A stretch of 64,000 nucleotides of DNA, taken from NCBI RefSeq assembly GCF_000970045.1, contig NZ_CP009505.1, positions 2,938,808 to 3,002,807 of the forward strand, read 5' to 3'. Position numbers and translations under genes: made by a program. The notes under the pieces are model-generated. The model was not told where the DNA came from and searched no databases. It saw nothing but the letters and a program-made list of their open reading frames with translations. Shown here in pieces: positions 8,774-18,755 of the stretch. The DNA comes from Methanosarcina sp. MTP4 (GTDB lineage: Archaea; Halobacteriota; Methanosarcinia; Methanosarcinales; Methanosarcinaceae). Each line of letters opens with the position of its first letter. Within the stretch, counting starts at the first letter, position 1.

Positions 8774-9721
8774 ATGGATTTACTTTCGATCTTTCTTTTT
8801 CTGTTGAGCCTTGCGATGATCAGCAAGGGATCGGACTGGTTCATAGAATCAGCCGTGGCAATCTCAAATAAAAGTGGGATCCCAAAAATGATCATAGGGG
8901 CTACCATCGTAAGCTTCGCGACCACAGCCCCGGAATTCGCAGTGTCCGCAACTGCAGCCTATATCGGGCATACCGACATGACGATAGGCAATGCCGTAGG
9001 TTCTGCAATCTGCAATACGGGCCTTGTACTGGGTTCGATCATAGTCGTAAAGGCAATCCCGGTCCGGGACCACACATTTCCGATAAAAAGCGGCCTGATG
9101 CTCCTCTCAGGAATCGTCCTGATCCTTTTGAGCCGGGACGGAGGAATTTCCGGGCCTGACGGATTGGTCCTCCTTCTGGTCTTTTTCGCGTTCCTTTATC
9201 ACGCCTCGAAGACCCAGTACAAAATCTTCGGAAAAGAAAGGGCAGGGTCCGGAAAGGTCAAAATCAAGGAAATGCAAAAGGACATTGTCTTCTTCGTTAT
9301 AGGGGCCCTCTCGGTTGTCATAGGGAGCAGAATCCTGGTCGATTCCGGAATAAAGATCGCGGAATGGTTGGGCATCCCGGAAGTGATCATAGCCCTGACC
9401 ATGGTGGCAGTAGGGACCTCCCTTCCCGAACTTGCAACTGCAATCGCATCCCTTAAAAAAGGCCATCAGGACCTTTCCATAGGAAACATCCTCGGGGCAA
9501 ACACCATGGACATTGCAATGATCCTCGGAGCCTCATCTCAGATCCGCTTGCTACCGGTTTCAGACCAGTTAGCAGGGTACGACTTTCCCTTCATGCTTGT
9601 AATCATGCTCGCCCTCATTATCTTCGGGCTAACTGGCAAAAAGCTGGAAAGATGGGAGGGCGCCCTTATCCTGGGAGCTTATCTTGTGTATGTGGCAGGG
9701 CTCTTTACCTGGTACGGATGA
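8774..9721 (+). CDS. Calcium/sodium exchanger, CaCA family
   Basis: A 315-aa membrane antiporter with about ten TM helices. The two inverted alpha repeats are clear: GATIVSFATTAPEFAVSA near residue 40 and MVAVGTSLPELATAIA near 215. Each carries the acidic residue that binds the cation. The first is followed by NAVGSAICNTGLVLG and the second by NILGANTMDIAMILG. It should exchange Ca2+ for Na+ or H+ across the cytoplasmic membrane. ATG 8774 is preferred to the frame opening at 8699 because AAGGGGTG sits just upstream and the helix begins right after the Met. Confidence 0.93.
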   Translation: MDLLSIFLFLLSLAMISKGSDWFIESAVAISNKSGIPKMIIGATIVSFATTAPEFAVSATAAYIGHTDMTIGNAVGSAICNTGLVLGSIIVVKAIPVRDHTFPIKSGLMLLSGIVLILLSRDGGISGPDGLVLLLVFFAFLYHASKTQYKIFGKERAGSGKVKIKEMQKDIVFFVIGALSVVIGSRILVDSGIKIAEWLGIPEVIIALTMVAVGTSLPELATAIASLKKGHQDLSIGNILGANTMDIAMILGASSQIRLLPVSDQLAGYDFPFMLVIMLALIIFGLTGKKLERWEGALILGAYLVYVAGLFTWYG

Positions 9722-9749
9722 TATAAAACCTCATCTGTCACCTGCCACT

Positions 9750-9833
9750 TTTTTTAACGAACATTTTTTAACGAACATTTTTTAACGAACATTTTTTAAC
9801 GAACATTTTTTAACGAACATTTTTTAACGAACA
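9750..9833. repeat. 14-bp tandem repeat array
   Basis: Six copies of TTTTTTAACGAACA directly downstream of the exchanger gene. The T6 runs could act as an archaeal-type U-rich terminator for the plus strand. Confidence 0.95.
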
Positions 9834-9894
9834 CTTTCATAAACCTTATCTTGCCCCTGCTGCCTTTTTTCACGAATCGTTCTTCACAAACTTT

Positions 9895-9945
9895 TTTAAT
9901 GAACAGCTTTAATGAACAGCTTTAATGAACAGCTTTAATGAACAG
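9895..9945. repeat. 13-bp tandem repeat array
   Basis: Four copies of TTTAATGAACAGC, close in sequence to the neighbouring 14-bp unit (both contain AA(C/T)GAACA) and perhaps derived from it. Confidence 0.9.
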
Positions 9946-10128
9946 TTTTTCATACACCTTTTTAAAGAACCCCTGCAAAAGAACTTCTACAAAACTCTAC
10001 AAAATAAAAGGACCTCGGCAAAATATTGAATAGTGACCACATCCCATCGGGAACTGCAACAATACCCTACGATGCTCTATATACCGGTTCGTACCGATCT
10101 GGAGCTAGCAGGAACTTTTGAAGGCAAT

Positions 10129-10138
10129 GTATAAATTC
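10129..10138 (+). promoter_or_regulatory. TATA box of a probably leaderless amino-sugar operon transcript
   Basis: TGTATAAATT lies about 27 bases before the ATG at 10160, the archaeal TATA-to-start distance. No SD motif precedes the ATG, so the first gene is probably translated from a leaderless mRNA. Inferred from spacing only. Confidence 0.45.
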
Positions 10139-10159
10139 TAAAAAAGATTCATTTATATT

Positions 10160-11377
10160 ATGAAAGCCATCATCCTTGCAGCAGGGGAGGGGCTGCGCTG
10201 CAGGCCTCTTACCCTTACTCGTTCTAAGGTTATGCTTCCGGTAGCCAACAAGCCTATCCTGGAACATGTCATAAATTCACTCGAAGAAAATGGGGTCAAA
10301 GAGATCATACTGGTTATTGGATACGAAAAAGAACGCATAATGGACTATTTTGAAGATGGGTTGAATTTCGGGGTCAACATAAAATATGTGGAACAAAAAG
10401 CCCAGCTCGGGACAGCCCATGCAATCAAACAGGCAAAGGAGTTGATCGGTCCCGATGATACCGCGTTTCTTGTCCTGAACGGGGACAACCTGGTAGAAGC
10501 CAGGACTATCGCAGACCTCCTTTCGAACTGCGAAGGGGACGCAAGCCTCCTGACCGTAAAAATGGAGGAAACCGAAGGTTACGGGGTCGTGCTGACCGAA
10601 GGGAAGAAGGTTAAGCAAATCCTGGAAAAAAGGCCGGGCGATGTAAGCCGTATAGTAAATACCGGAATCTACGTCTTTACACCACAGGTTTTCGAAACCA
10701 TAGAAAAAACTCCCATATCCGAATATGGAGAATATGCCATAACAGACACCCTGCAGCTAATGATCGATGAGGGGAAAACGGTTACCGCTGTTCCCACTGA
10801 TTCCAAATGGCTGGACGCGGTCCACGCCTGGGACCTCCTGAAAGCAAATTCCATCGTACTGAATGCCGCAACAGAGACAGTGACGGAAGGAAAACTGGAA
10901 GACAACGTAGTTACAAAAGGGAAAGTGTCGGTCGGGAAAAACACAAAGATAAGGTCAGGCACATACATAGTGGGCCCTGTTATGATCGGGGAAAACTGCG
11001 ACATCGGACCAAACGTCGTGATCCTTTCTTCGACAACCATAGGAGACAACGTCTCTATCCGGCCTTTTACAGAAATCCAGAACAGCATTATAATGAACGA
11101 CTGCAGGATTTCATCCCACTGCTGTGTTTCAAATTCCATAATCGGCAGCAATAACACCCTGGGCTCTTACTTCGTTGCGGAAGAAAAGGAAAACCTGGAG
11201 ATCAACATGAACGGCGTCATACACAATGCCCCGAAACTCGGAACAATTGTGGGCGACGACAACAACATCGGATGCAGGGTGCTCGTAAAAGCCGGAGTCA
11301 CGATTGCCGTCGACTGCCAGGTCGAATCGGGAAAGACCGTACACAGGCACCTTCCCCGTAGTTCGGTGGTCCTGTGA
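10160..11377 (+). CDS. Bifunctional sugar-1-phosphate nucleotidyltransferase/acyltransferase-like protein
   Basis: A 405-aa protein with an N-terminal NTP_transferase Rossmann domain (residues 1 to about 230). Its signature LAAGEGLRCRPLT and [15 protein letters not shown] are visible. A left-handed beta-helix of hexapeptide repeats follows (from about residue 245: IRSGTYIVGPVMIGENCDIG). It resembles archaeal GlmU-type enzymes, and the fourth gene of this operon is a clear paralog. The usual GxGTR loop has Leu in place of Thr. It could make UDP-glucose, UDP-GlcNAc or another activated sugar. It opens the glmS-glmM operon, with a 20-base gap to glmS. Confidence 0.85.
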   Translation: MKAIILAAGEGLRCRPLTLTRSKVMLPVANKPILEHVINSLEENGVKEIILVIGYEKERIMDYFEDGLNFGVNIKYVEQKAQLGTAHAIKQAKELIGPDDTAFLVLNGDNLVEARTIADLLSNCEGDASLLTVKMEETEGYGVVLTEGKKVKQILEKRPGDVSRIVNTGIYVFTPQVFETIEKTPISEYGEYAITDTLQLMIDEGKTVTAVPTDSKWLDAVHAWDLLKANSIVLNAATETVTEGKLEDNVVTKGKVSVGKNTKIRSGTYIVGPVMIGENCDIGPNVVILSSTTIGDNVSIRPFTEIQNSIIMNDCRISSHCCVSNSIIGSNNTLGSYFVAEEKENLEINMNGVIHNAPKLGTIVGDDNNIGCRVLVKAGVTIAVDCQVESGKTVHRHLPRSSVVL

Positions 11378-11397
11378 TGTCAAAAGGGGGATAAAAA

Positions 11398-13251
11398 ATG
11401 TGCGGAATTGTAGGATACGCGGGAGAAAAACCTGCCACACCGATGCTCATAGAATCTTTAAAGAAACTCGAATACCGCGGATACGACTCTGCGGGCATCA
11501 CTGTCCAGAACGAAAAGCTTGAGACTTACAAAACAGTAGGAAAAATCGTAAACCTTGAAGCTGAACTTCCGGAAAAACTGGGAGGCAAGTTGGGGATAGG
11601 GCATACCCGCTGGGCAACCCACGGCCGTCCGAGCACAATAAATTCTCACCCTCATACCTCGGGAAACGAGGTTAAAATCTCGGTAGTGCACAACGGGATT
11701 ATCGAAAATTACATGAAATTGAAGGAAAGGCTGATCGAGGAAGGCTACGAGTTCAAGTCCGAGACCGATACAGAGGTAATCGCACACCTCCTGCACAGGC
11801 AGGTCTACGGGAGTCCGGAAGCAAGCGAAAAACGGTTTGACCTGTTAACAGGGCTTCGCAATGCCCTGGCTGAGATTGAGGGGTCTTATGCAATCGGAGT
11901 TCTTTCTTCCGATGAACCCGGGAAACTTTTCGTTGCCAGGAAAGACAGCCCTCTTGTCATAGGGGTCGGAAACGGGGAAAACTTTGCAGCCTCGGATGTT
12001 ACGGCTTTCCTTAACCATACAAGGGACGTTATTTTCGTAAATGACTTTGAAATGGCGATACTGACTCCGAAAACAGTTGAAGTATATGACTTTGACGGAA
12101 ATCCCCTGGAAAGAAGAGTCGAAAAGATCGAATGGAATATCGAAGCTGCTGAAAAAGCCGGGTACGAGCATTTCATGCTAAAAGAGATCCACGAACAGGT
12201 CAACTCTATCCACAATACCCTGGCAGGCAAGATATCGGAACTCGAAGGAGACATATTCCTGGAAGACCTGAACATGAGCGAGAAAGAGATCCGCTGGCTT
12301 TCCCGGGTCCAGGTCCTGGCCTGCGGGACTTCCTGGAACGCAGGGCTTCTCGGAAAGTACCTCTTTGAACAGCTGGCAGGCATACACTCCGATATTGATG
12401 TCTGTTCCGAGTACAGGTACCGGAACCCGGTAATGGACGAAAGGACCCTTGCAATCGCAATTACCCAGTCAGGGGAAACCGCTGATACCCTCGCAGCTGT
12501 CAGGGGCATCAAATCATACTATTGCCCCACCCTCTCGGTCACGAACGTTGTGGGTAGCACAATCACCAGGGAAACGGACAGTATTATTTACACCCGGGCA
12601 GGCCCTGAAATAGGGGTTGCAGCCACAAAGACCTTTACGGCCCAGTTAACCGTAATTTACCTGCTTGCCATGAAATTTGCCCAGTTGAGGGGCAAAGTAA
12701 GCCCGGACTACGTCAAGGACTTTATAATTCAGATGAGAAAGATTCCCGGCCAGATCCAGCAGATCCTGAACAGGAAAGAAACAGTAAAGGAATGTGCCGA
12801 AGCCTTTGCCGATGCAAAGAGCTACTTTTTCCTGGGCAGGAACCTGAACTACCCCGTAGCCCTTGAAGGAGCCCTCAAACTCAAGGAAATTTCATACATA
12901 CACGCAGAGGGCTTTGCTGCAGGGGAACTCAAACACGGGCCAATTGCCCTGCTGGACGAAAAAACACCGGTAGTCGCCATTGCAACCAGAGGGCATACCT
13001 ACGAAAAGATGCTCAGCAACATAAAGGAAGTTAAAGCGAGGGATGCAGTCGTTATTGCTGTTGCGGACGCGGAAGATACCGAGATTGCAAAATATGTGGA
13101 TGTGGTGCTCAGAGTTCCCAGCACGGATGAACTCCTGGCCCCGATTCTGAGTACTGTGGTCCTGCAGCTCCTTGCGTACTATACCGCCCTTGCCAGGGAC
13201 TGTTCAATAGACAAACCACGCAACCTTGCAAAGAGCGTTACAGTGGAATGA
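11398..13251 (+). CDS. glmS: Glutamine-fructose-6-phosphate aminotransferase (isomerizing)
   Basis: A 617-aa enzyme converting fructose-6-P and glutamine to glucosamine-6-P, the entry to amino-sugar synthesis. It starts MCGIVGYAG, so Cys2 becomes the N-terminal nucleophile of the class II glutaminase domain (residues 2 to about 225). Two SIS sugar-isomerase domains follow (about 295-430 and 465-600), with CGTSWNAG, TQSGETADT and the C-terminal AKSVTVE that closes the active site. Length equals the family norm. GGGGG at the end of the upstream spacer serves as SD. Confidence 0.97.
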   Translation: MCGIVGYAGEKPATPMLIESLKKLEYRGYDSAGITVQNEKLETYKTVGKIVNLEAELPEKLGGKLGIGHTRWATHGRPSTINSHPHTSGNEVKISVVHNGIIENYMKLKERLIEEGYEFKSETDTEVIAHLLHRQVYGSPEASEKRFDLLTGLRNALAEIEGSYAIGVLSSDEPGKLFVARKDSPLVIGVGNGENFAASDVTAFLNHTRDVIFVNDFEMAILTPKTVEVYDFDGNPLERRVEKIEWNIEAAEKAGYEHFMLKEIHEQVNSIHNTLAGKISELEGDIFLEDLNMSEKEIRWLSRVQVLACGTSWNAGLLGKYLFEQLAGIHSDIDVCSEYRYRNPVMDERTLAIAITQSGETADTLAAVRGIKSYYCPTLSVTNVVGSTITRETDSIIYTRAGPEIGVAATKTFTAQLTVIYLLAMKFAQLRGKVSPDYVKDFIIQMRKIPGQIQQILNRKETVKECAEAFADAKSYFFLGRNLNYPVALEGALKLKEISYIHAEGFAAGELKHGPIALLDEKTPVVAIATRGHTYEKMLSNIKEVKARDAVVIAVADAEDTEIAKYVDVVLRVPSTDELLAPILSTVVLQLLAYYTALARDCSIDKPRNLAKSVTVE

Positions 13252-13327
13252 GCTCCACAGTGGAATGAAGGAAAAACCATATAGGAGGAAGTACCATCGC
13301 TTTTCCGGAAATGTCGGAGTGGAATAA

Positions 13328-14632
13328 ATGAAACTGTTCGGATCATCAGGAATCAGAGGAATTGCAAATAGAGAGATCAGCCCCGAACTTGCCCTGAAAG
13401 TAGGGCTTGTACTGGGAAGTCGAAAAAAAACAGCAGTAATCGGAAAAGACCCAAGGACCGCTGCCTCCATGATAGAGCACGCCCTGATCGCAGGGCTGAC
13501 CTCGACAGGCTGTACCGTTACAAGGGTCGGGCTTGTGAGCACCCCCACCCTCGCCTACGCAGCCCGGGACTATGACTGCGGGGTCATGGTTACGGCCTCC
13601 CATAACCCTTCGGAATATGTAGGAATCAAGCTATGGAACCCTGACGGGATGGCCTTTGACTCCGCCCAGCAGGAGGAAATCGAGGATGCAATTGAAAATT
13701 CCGGCTATTCCCTCGCCTCCTGGGACAGGATAGGGAAGGTTACGGAAAACGGGGATGCTGTCCGCAGCCATATGGACATGATAGAAAAACTTGCGGAGGG
13801 AGCACCCCTTCGCGTGGTGCTGGACTGCGGCTGCGGGGCCGGAGGGACCATTACTCCCTACCTCCTGCGGGAGCTAGGCTGTGAGGTCATAACCCTCAAC
13901 GCCCAGCCGGACGGGCACTTCCCTGCCCGGAACCCGGAGCCTTCCGACGAGAACCTCTCCATGCTCAAAAAAGCCGTTGTAAGCTTTGAAGCCGACCTCG
14001 GAATCGCCCACGACGGGGATGCAGACAGGATGATGGCTGTAGACGAGAAAGGAAACTTTGTCTCCGGGGACGAGATGCTTGCAATCTTCGGACGCTACGA
14101 ATGCGGGGAGAACGGGGGCACGGTTGTGGTGCCCGTGGACACCTCCATGATGGTTGACGACTCCCTCCCTGCTTCCGAAATGGTGAGGACAAGGGTAGGG
14201 GATGTCTATGTGGCGGAAGGCATCAAGCAGCATGGAGCCGTATATGGGGGAGAACCTTCGGGAAGCTGGATTTTCCCGCGAATCTCCTACTGCCCTGACG
14301 GGATTTATGCCGCTGCAAAGCTGCTTGAAATCGTGAAAGAAAAGCCGCTCAGCGAACTCAGGAGAGAACTTCCCCATTATGCAACAAAAAGGGGCGCCCT
14401 GCCCTGTGCAAACGAAAAGAAAGCCGAATTCATGGAAAAAGTGAAGGCAAAGCTCGAACCCCTGGGAAAAGTCCTGGATATCGACGGCATCCGTGTGGAA
14501 ATGAAAAACGGCTGGGTACTTGTCCGCCCTTCGGGGACCGAAGCCAAGGTAAGGATCACGGCCGAAGCCAGGGAAAACGTTGATGGGATCTTTGAAATGG
14601 CTGAAAAAATCGTAAAGGAGGCACTTGCATGA
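13328..14632 (+). CDS. glmM: Phosphoglucosamine mutase
   Basis: A 434-aa alpha-D-phosphohexomutase. The phosphoserine loop is VTASHNPSE (near residue 90), the metal-binding loop DGDADRM (near 234), the sugar-binding loop GGEPSGSW (near 304) and the phosphate-binding RPSGTEAK near the C-terminus. It converts GlcN-6-P to GlcN-1-P. Placement between glmS and a GlmU-like gene favours glucosamine over mannose or glucose, though archaeal members can be promiscuous. GGAGTGG gives a good SD, and the stop overlaps the next start (ATGA). Confidence 0.93.
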   Translation: MKLFGSSGIRGIANREISPELALKVGLVLGSRKKTAVIGKDPRTAASMIEHALIAGLTSTGCTVTRVGLVSTPTLAYAARDYDCGVMVTASHNPSEYVGIKLWNPDGMAFDSAQQEEIEDAIENSGYSLASWDRIGKVTENGDAVRSHMDMIEKLAEGAPLRVVLDCGCGAGGTITPYLLRELGCEVITLNAQPDGHFPARNPEPSDENLSMLKKAVVSFEADLGIAHDGDADRMMAVDEKGNFVSGDEMLAIFGRYECGENGGTVVVPVDTSMMVDDSLPASEMVRTRVGDVYVAEGIKQHGAVYGGEPSGSWIFPRISYCPDGIYAAAKLLEIVKEKPLSELRRELPHYATKRGALPCANEKKAEFMEKVKAKLEPLGKVLDIDGIRVEMKNGWVLVRPSGTEAKVRITAEARENVDGIFEMAEKIVKEALA

Positions 14633-15822
14633 AAGCAGTTATCCTTGCAGCAGGGAAAGGAACCCGGATGGAGCCCCTGACTTCCGACTGCCCGAAAGTA
14701 ATGCTTCCGGTTGCGAACAAACCCATCCTGGAGCACATAGTAGATGCTGCAGTGGAAGCAGGTGTTGACGGGTTTGTTTTCATTATCGGCTATATGGAAG
14801 AGCAGATCCGGGAATATTTCGGGGACGGAAAAGCCTGGGATGTCAGCATCGACTATGTCCGCCAGAAAGAACAGCTCGGGACCGCCGACGCAATCGGCTG
14901 TGCCCGCGGGCATGTAGGGGACACTTTCCTGGTGCTTAACGGAGACATGCTGGTCGGGGCAGACGACCTGAAAGCCCTGGCAGCAAGGAAAGAAGAAGCA
15001 GTTATCTGCGTAAAAGAGGTCGAGAACCCCTCGGACTTCGGGGTGCTTGAGACTGAAGGTGAAAAAGTTGTAAAAATCCTGGAAAAGCCGAAAAGGCCCC
15101 CCACAAACCTTGCAAACGCCGGGATCTACCTATTCAGGAAATCCATATTCGAATACATTGACAGGACCCGGCCTTCCGAGAGGAGGGAACTGGAGATTAC
15201 GGACTCCATCCAGATGCTTATTGACAGTGGAGCGCCCGTAGGCTACAGGCCCCTGGCAGCCGAGTGGATAGATATCGGGTACCCCTGGGACCTCTTGAAG
15301 GCTACCGAATACCTGCTGAAAGACCTTAAAGGAAAATGCGAAGGCACAGTAGAGCCGAATGTAACCCTGAAAGGGGAAATTGCAATTGGGAAAGGAACTC
15401 TTATCCGAAGCGGTTCCTACATTGAAGGGCCCGTGGTAATCGGGAAAGACTGTGACATCGGGCCTAATTGCTTTATCCGGCCATCCACTGCGATTGGGAA
15501 CCATATCAGGATAGGAAACGCCGTTGAAATCAAGAACACGATCGTCATGGAAGACACCCACGTGGGACACCTGAGCTATGCGGGAGATAGCATAATCGGG
15601 CACAGGTGCAACTTTGGAGCTGGCACAAAAATTGCAAACCTCCGGCACGACGGGAGGAACATAAAAATAATGGTCAAAGGAAGGGTCGTTGATACCGGGC
15701 GGAGGAAGCTCGGGGTGATCATGGGCGATGAAGTGCATACCGGAATCAATACGAGCATAAATACTGGCGTGATGATGAAAAAAGGAAGCTTCACCTACCC
15801 CGGAGAATTTATAAGGCACTGA
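14629..15822 (+). CDS. GlmU-like bifunctional GlcN-1-P acetyltransferase / uridylyltransferase
   Basis: A 397-aa protein with the canonical pyrophosphorylase signature [13 protein letters not shown] and [16 protein letters not shown] hexapeptide-repeat beta-helix begins near residue 240 ([20 protein letters not shown]), with NLRHDG in the acetyltransferase part. It should N-acetylate GlcN-1-P and transfer UMP to give UDP-GlcNAc, completing the GlmS-GlmM-GlmU route. The start overlaps glmM by four bases. It is paralogous to the first gene of the operon, and this copy has the intact GxGTR loop. Confidence 0.9.
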   Translation: MKAVILAAGKGTRMEPLTSDCPKVMLPVANKPILEHIVDAAVEAGVDGFVFIIGYMEEQIREYFGDGKAWDVSIDYVRQKEQLGTADAIGCARGHVGDTFLVLNGDMLVGADDLKALAARKEEAVICVKEVENPSDFGVLETEGEKVVKILEKPKRPPTNLANAGIYLFRKSIFEYIDRTRPSERRELEITDSIQMLIDSGAPVGYRPLAAEWIDIGYPWDLLKATEYLLKDLKGKCEGTVEPNVTLKGEIAIGKGTLIRSGSYIEGPVVIGKDCDIGPNCFIRPSTAIGNHIRIGNAVEIKNTIVMEDTHVGHLSYAGDSIIGHRCNFGAGTKIANLRHDGRNIKIMVKGRVVDTGRRKLGVIMGDEVHTGINTSINTGVMMKKGSFTYPGEFIRH

Positions 15823-16023
15823 CCTGAAAAAAAATTCAAAAAAGAAATGGTGGTTCCCGATTGCACTCAGGCTCCGGGGTACCACCGATTTGAACTGCCT
15901 TCCAGGGCACAGCCGACCTTCAAAAGACAAAACTGTGTCCCAGTTCAGACCGGGAGTTCCAGTTCTAAAAAAGATGTATTCTCGATAATTTTCGATTAAT
16001 TCCTGGTTTATTCTTGATTTCCA

Positions 16024-16557
16024 TCAGGAATAAAGCTTTGTTATTGTCCAGAGGACAGCTTTTCTGAAAAAACCCTCAACCTCCACTACAAGCGTCCCCT
16101 CATTCATACTCTGGACAGCTTCTTTAAGCGGGTCTTCCGAGTCAAGGATTTGATGAACCGTCTGCTCATCAGTTTCCACAGTCATGGAGGGACCGAATTT
16201 CGAGATCGGATCTTCAGGTGTATCGTAACTGTAAAACTCCCCCACCATTCCGCCCCTCATAATCGCAGTCGCATAGAGCATATTCTCGTCATCCTGCTTG
16301 ATCTGCAAAGCAATTTCCTGGCTTCCAACCAGCCTTTTAAAAAGCATGGGAACTTCATCAAAATTCTCATTGTAAAGCTCGGCTTTCACACTCAATTCAT
16401 CGAAGAGACCATTTTCTCCGTTCGCAGCTTCGTCAGGAGCTTTAAAAAATTCCGCTTCCCTGATGTCCCCGGACTCCGAAACCGCACCTGCCATCGGCAT
16501 GAGCAGAAGAGCCGCGAACAGGACAGCCAGAACCTTATTTTTGCCCGAAAAGTGCAT
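16024..16557 (-). CDS. Exported protein with possible SCP-2-like fold (paralog A)
   Basis: A 177-aa protein with an N-terminal signal peptide (VLAVLFAALLLMPMAGA, cleavage about residue 25). The mature part aligns with the next minus-strand gene (LYNEN...VP...LV.S.EI, then T.EQT....L.S.DP and a hydrophobic ending). The alternating pattern TVETDEQTVHQILDSEDPL with a closing E.EGFF resembles SCP-2/sterol-carrier-like domains. That is only a visual impression. It is probably surface-exposed or membrane-associated. Confidence 0.7.
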   Translation of the reverse strand: MHFSGKNKVLAVLFAALLLMPMAGAVSESGDIREAEFFKAPDEAANGENGLFDELSVKAELYNENFDEVPMLFKRLVGSQEIALQIKQDDENMLYATAIMRGGMVGEFYSYDTPEDPISKFGPSMTVETDEQTVHQILDSEDPLKEAVQSMNEGTLVVEVEGFFRKAVLWTITKLYS

Positions 16558-16768
16558 GTTGAGAATAAGGAGTCTGGATATAAAAATGTTCGTGAATTAT
16601 GTATTCCCTGCCATTCAAAGAGGAATCAAAGCCTTCAGACTGCATTATTTTAGTCATTAATGCAAACGTAACAAAATAAAAGCATGATAAGTGGTAATGT
16701 AAAAATTAATGTAAAAAGTAGTGAAAAAAATAGTAAAAAAGAATTAAAGTAGACGGGATTGAGAAAAC

Positions 16769-17290
16769 TCAAAACAGGATGTCTGCAAGAGAGGATTTCG
16801 CAAACCAGAGTACGATACCTTCAAAGAAACTTGCGTTTTCAATAACTACGGTCTTCTCTTTTAACGCCAGTCTCAGGGTGTAAGCGGGATCACTGGAGTT
16901 CATTATTTCACGGGCAGTGGATTCATCGCTCCTGACGAGAAGGGCATCTTCAAGGCCTGAAGTGTCGTTTATCTCCTCAAAAAGCACAAACACCCCTTTT
17001 TCATCAGTAGAGCCGTGGACATTCATTTCCGAACCATCATCGAGAGTAATGATAAAAAGGATTTCCTTGCTATCGACAAGGTTCGTCACAAAACTCGGGA
17101 CCGAGCTGATGTTCTCATTATAGAGATCTATATTGTTTTTCATCTGGGTGAAAAGGTCAGCTTCCGAGTTCACAGCAGTATCCGGAACCCCTTCTCCAAG
17201 CGTTGAATTTTCAGCTACCGCCAGGGTCGAAAACATCAGTAAAAATGCAAGAGCCAGTATTAAAAAAATGAAGCCTTTTTTCAAAAACAT
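16769..17290 (-). CDS. Exported protein with possible SCP-2-like fold (paralog B)
   Basis: A 173-aa protein with a strong signal sequence (FIFLILALAFLLMFSTLAVA). The mature region is homologous to the neighbour at 16024-16557: LYNENISSVPSFVTNLVDSKEI against LYNENFDEVP...LVGSQEI, and DESTAREIMNSSDP against DEQTVHQILDSEDP. The pair arose by tandem duplication and has diverged widely. The two genes are 211 bases apart, so they may be separately transcribed. Function unknown. Confidence 0.7.
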   Translation of the reverse strand: MFLKKGFIFLILALAFLLMFSTLAVAENSTLGEGVPDTAVNSEADLFTQMKNNIDLYNENISSVPSFVTNLVDSKEILFIITLDDGSEMNVHGSTDEKGVFVLFEEINDTSGLEDALLVRSDESTAREIMNSSDPAYTLRLALKEKTVVIENASFFEGIVLWFAKSSLADILF

Positions 17291-17709
17291 GGAGAAATAT
17301 AAGAAATAAAACTATAAAAAACATGCTAAGTATTGAATTAAAAGGGCAAAAAATAGAGGACTAAAAACAAAAAAACATGCTAAGTATTGAATTAAAAGGG
17401 CAAAAAATAGAGGACTAAAAACAAAAAAACATGCTAAGTATTGAATTAAAAGGGCAAAAAATAGAGGACTAAAAACAAAAAAACATGCTAAGTATTGAAT
17501 TGAAAGGATAAAAAAGAGGATACATAATAAAAAAATACAAAGTATTAAATTGAAAGGGTGAAAATGGAGGGCACATAATAAAAAAATGTATGTATTGGTG
17601 AATTGAAAGGGTAAAAAATAGAAGATACAAAATAAAAACTTGAAGAAATTATGAAAAAAAAGAAAGAGGATGTTCGTAAGAACAATCCTGTCTCCCTCAC
17701 GGGAGAGTT
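17291..17709. other. Intergenic region made mostly of a 54-bp repeat array
   Basis: 419 bases. Nearly all of it is the tandem array at 17317-17640, AT-rich and without coding potential. Confidence 0.7.
17317..17640. repeat. 54-bp tandem repeat array with degenerate tail
   Basis: Units beginning ACATGCTAAGTATTGAATT start at 17321, 17375, 17429 and 17483 (period 54). The first three are essentially identical. Two or three decayed copies follow to about 17640, with TATTAAATTGAAAGGGTG-type sequence. Homogenised at one end and decayed at the other, this is the typical look of slippage or unequal recombination. Confidence 0.93.
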
Positions 17710-17907
17710 TCAGAGTTTCAGAGAAGGCCTGAAGACTTCAGTACAGTACCGATCAAAGACCTGCTCTTCGATCTTTTCGTAATTTTTCGTGTAATTCTTA
17801 GATTTCGGATCGTGCTTACTCATGATTTTCTTAACTTCTGAATTCATCCTATCAAGAGTGACCTGATCGAAACCTTCCGTGTTCTGCATTGTAAACATAA
17901 AAACCAT
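17710..17907 (-). CDS. Small hypothetical protein (65 aa)
   Basis: A 65-aa, highly charged ORF (NSEVKKIMSKHDPKSKNY, then KIEEQVFDRYC) with amphipathic helical character and no membrane segment. The composition looks protein-like and it stops close to a hairpin-free region upstream of the repeat array. The start could also be the Met at residue 7 (17889). No SD is evident for either. Family not recognised. Confidence 0.5.
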   Translation of the reverse strand: MVFMFTMQNTEGFDQVTLDRMNSEVKKIMSKHDPKSKNYTKNYEKIEEQVFDRYCTEVFRPSLKL

Positions 17908-18755
17908 GCTCTAAATTAAATATTCGATAATTTTATAATATAGTTTTAATATATTAGCTTTTGCTTTCTTCCAACATTAGCTATGCTGGCATTATTATAT
18001 GTACGGGATTCAAATTAACGCACATTAAGCGAAAAAGTACCTGAGTACCATATTCATATAATTTCTTACTCATATATAATATTTTACATTAGTATTATAT
18101 CCCGCAATACATAAGCACATATTATTTGAATATATGCCTATATAATTGTTACTTGCCAGGGCTTCTTTCTATTCAGAAGCCGGGATAGTTAGCAAAAAAA
18201 GCATCATGGGAATTAATGGGAATTATTTCCCTGAAGAAGAAAGCACATATCCGGCCAAGAGAGATTTTAAATAGAGATGTGAGCTATAACCCCCCATCCC
18301 CTCAAATCAATAAAACTTCCTAACACAAAAACGGTTTCCGGAAAATCCCATAACTCTGGAAATGTAAACCAGGATTTCGGAAAAAATAACACAATTCCTG
18401 AAACATAAATACAATTCCTGAAACACAAATACAATTCCTGAAACACAAATACAATTCCTGAAACATAAATACAATTCCTGAAACATAAATACGAATTCAG
18501 GGATGCAAGCAACTTCAAAAGCAGATCTTTCCCCTGAATATGGTCACGAAAGCTGCCCCCAAAATGTAAATTGCTTTAAAGGGTTAATTTTATTAGTTCC
18601 CTTGATTTACATATTAATTAAAGAAAAGCATTCGAGTTGATAACAAAGTGCGAACTGTCTCCCACCGAGTGAACACAAAAAAGAGTCATGCAACCAGTAC
18701 GGAATTCGGAAAATCCACTTCCGAGCTGCTAATCCTGAAACCTGAAGGGTACCCG
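17908..18755. other. Long AT-rich intergenic region
   Basis: 848 bases between a small minus-strand ORF and the AAA ATPase gene. It contains very AT-rich DNA with several TATA-like motifs (18055-18150), a 20-bp array (18391-18490), and open frame from 18648 that could extend the ATPase at its N-terminus from GTG. No independent gene is supported. Confidence 0.5.
18391..18490. repeat. 20-bp tandem repeat array
   Basis: Five copies of ACAATTCCTGAAACAYAAAT, Y alternating C/T, in the intergenic region upstream of the AAA ATPase gene. Confidence 0.95.

Larger units (their letters stand above)
9722..10159. other. Intergenic region with two tandem arrays and the amino-sugar promoter
   Basis: 438 bases with a 14-bp array (9750-9833), a 13-bp array (9895-9945) and, at the 3' end, the promoter of the amino-sugar operon. 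No gene is seen. Confidence 0.55.

Noticed and set aside
13328-14632. Phosphomannomutase instead of phosphoglucosamine mutase
   Set aside because: Motifs do not separate the two, but the position between glmS and a GlmU-like gene makes glucosamine the better reading.
17317-17640. CRISPR array
   Set aside because: The 54-bp units are contiguous without unique spacers. The same is true of all other arrays in the window, and no cas genes are present.
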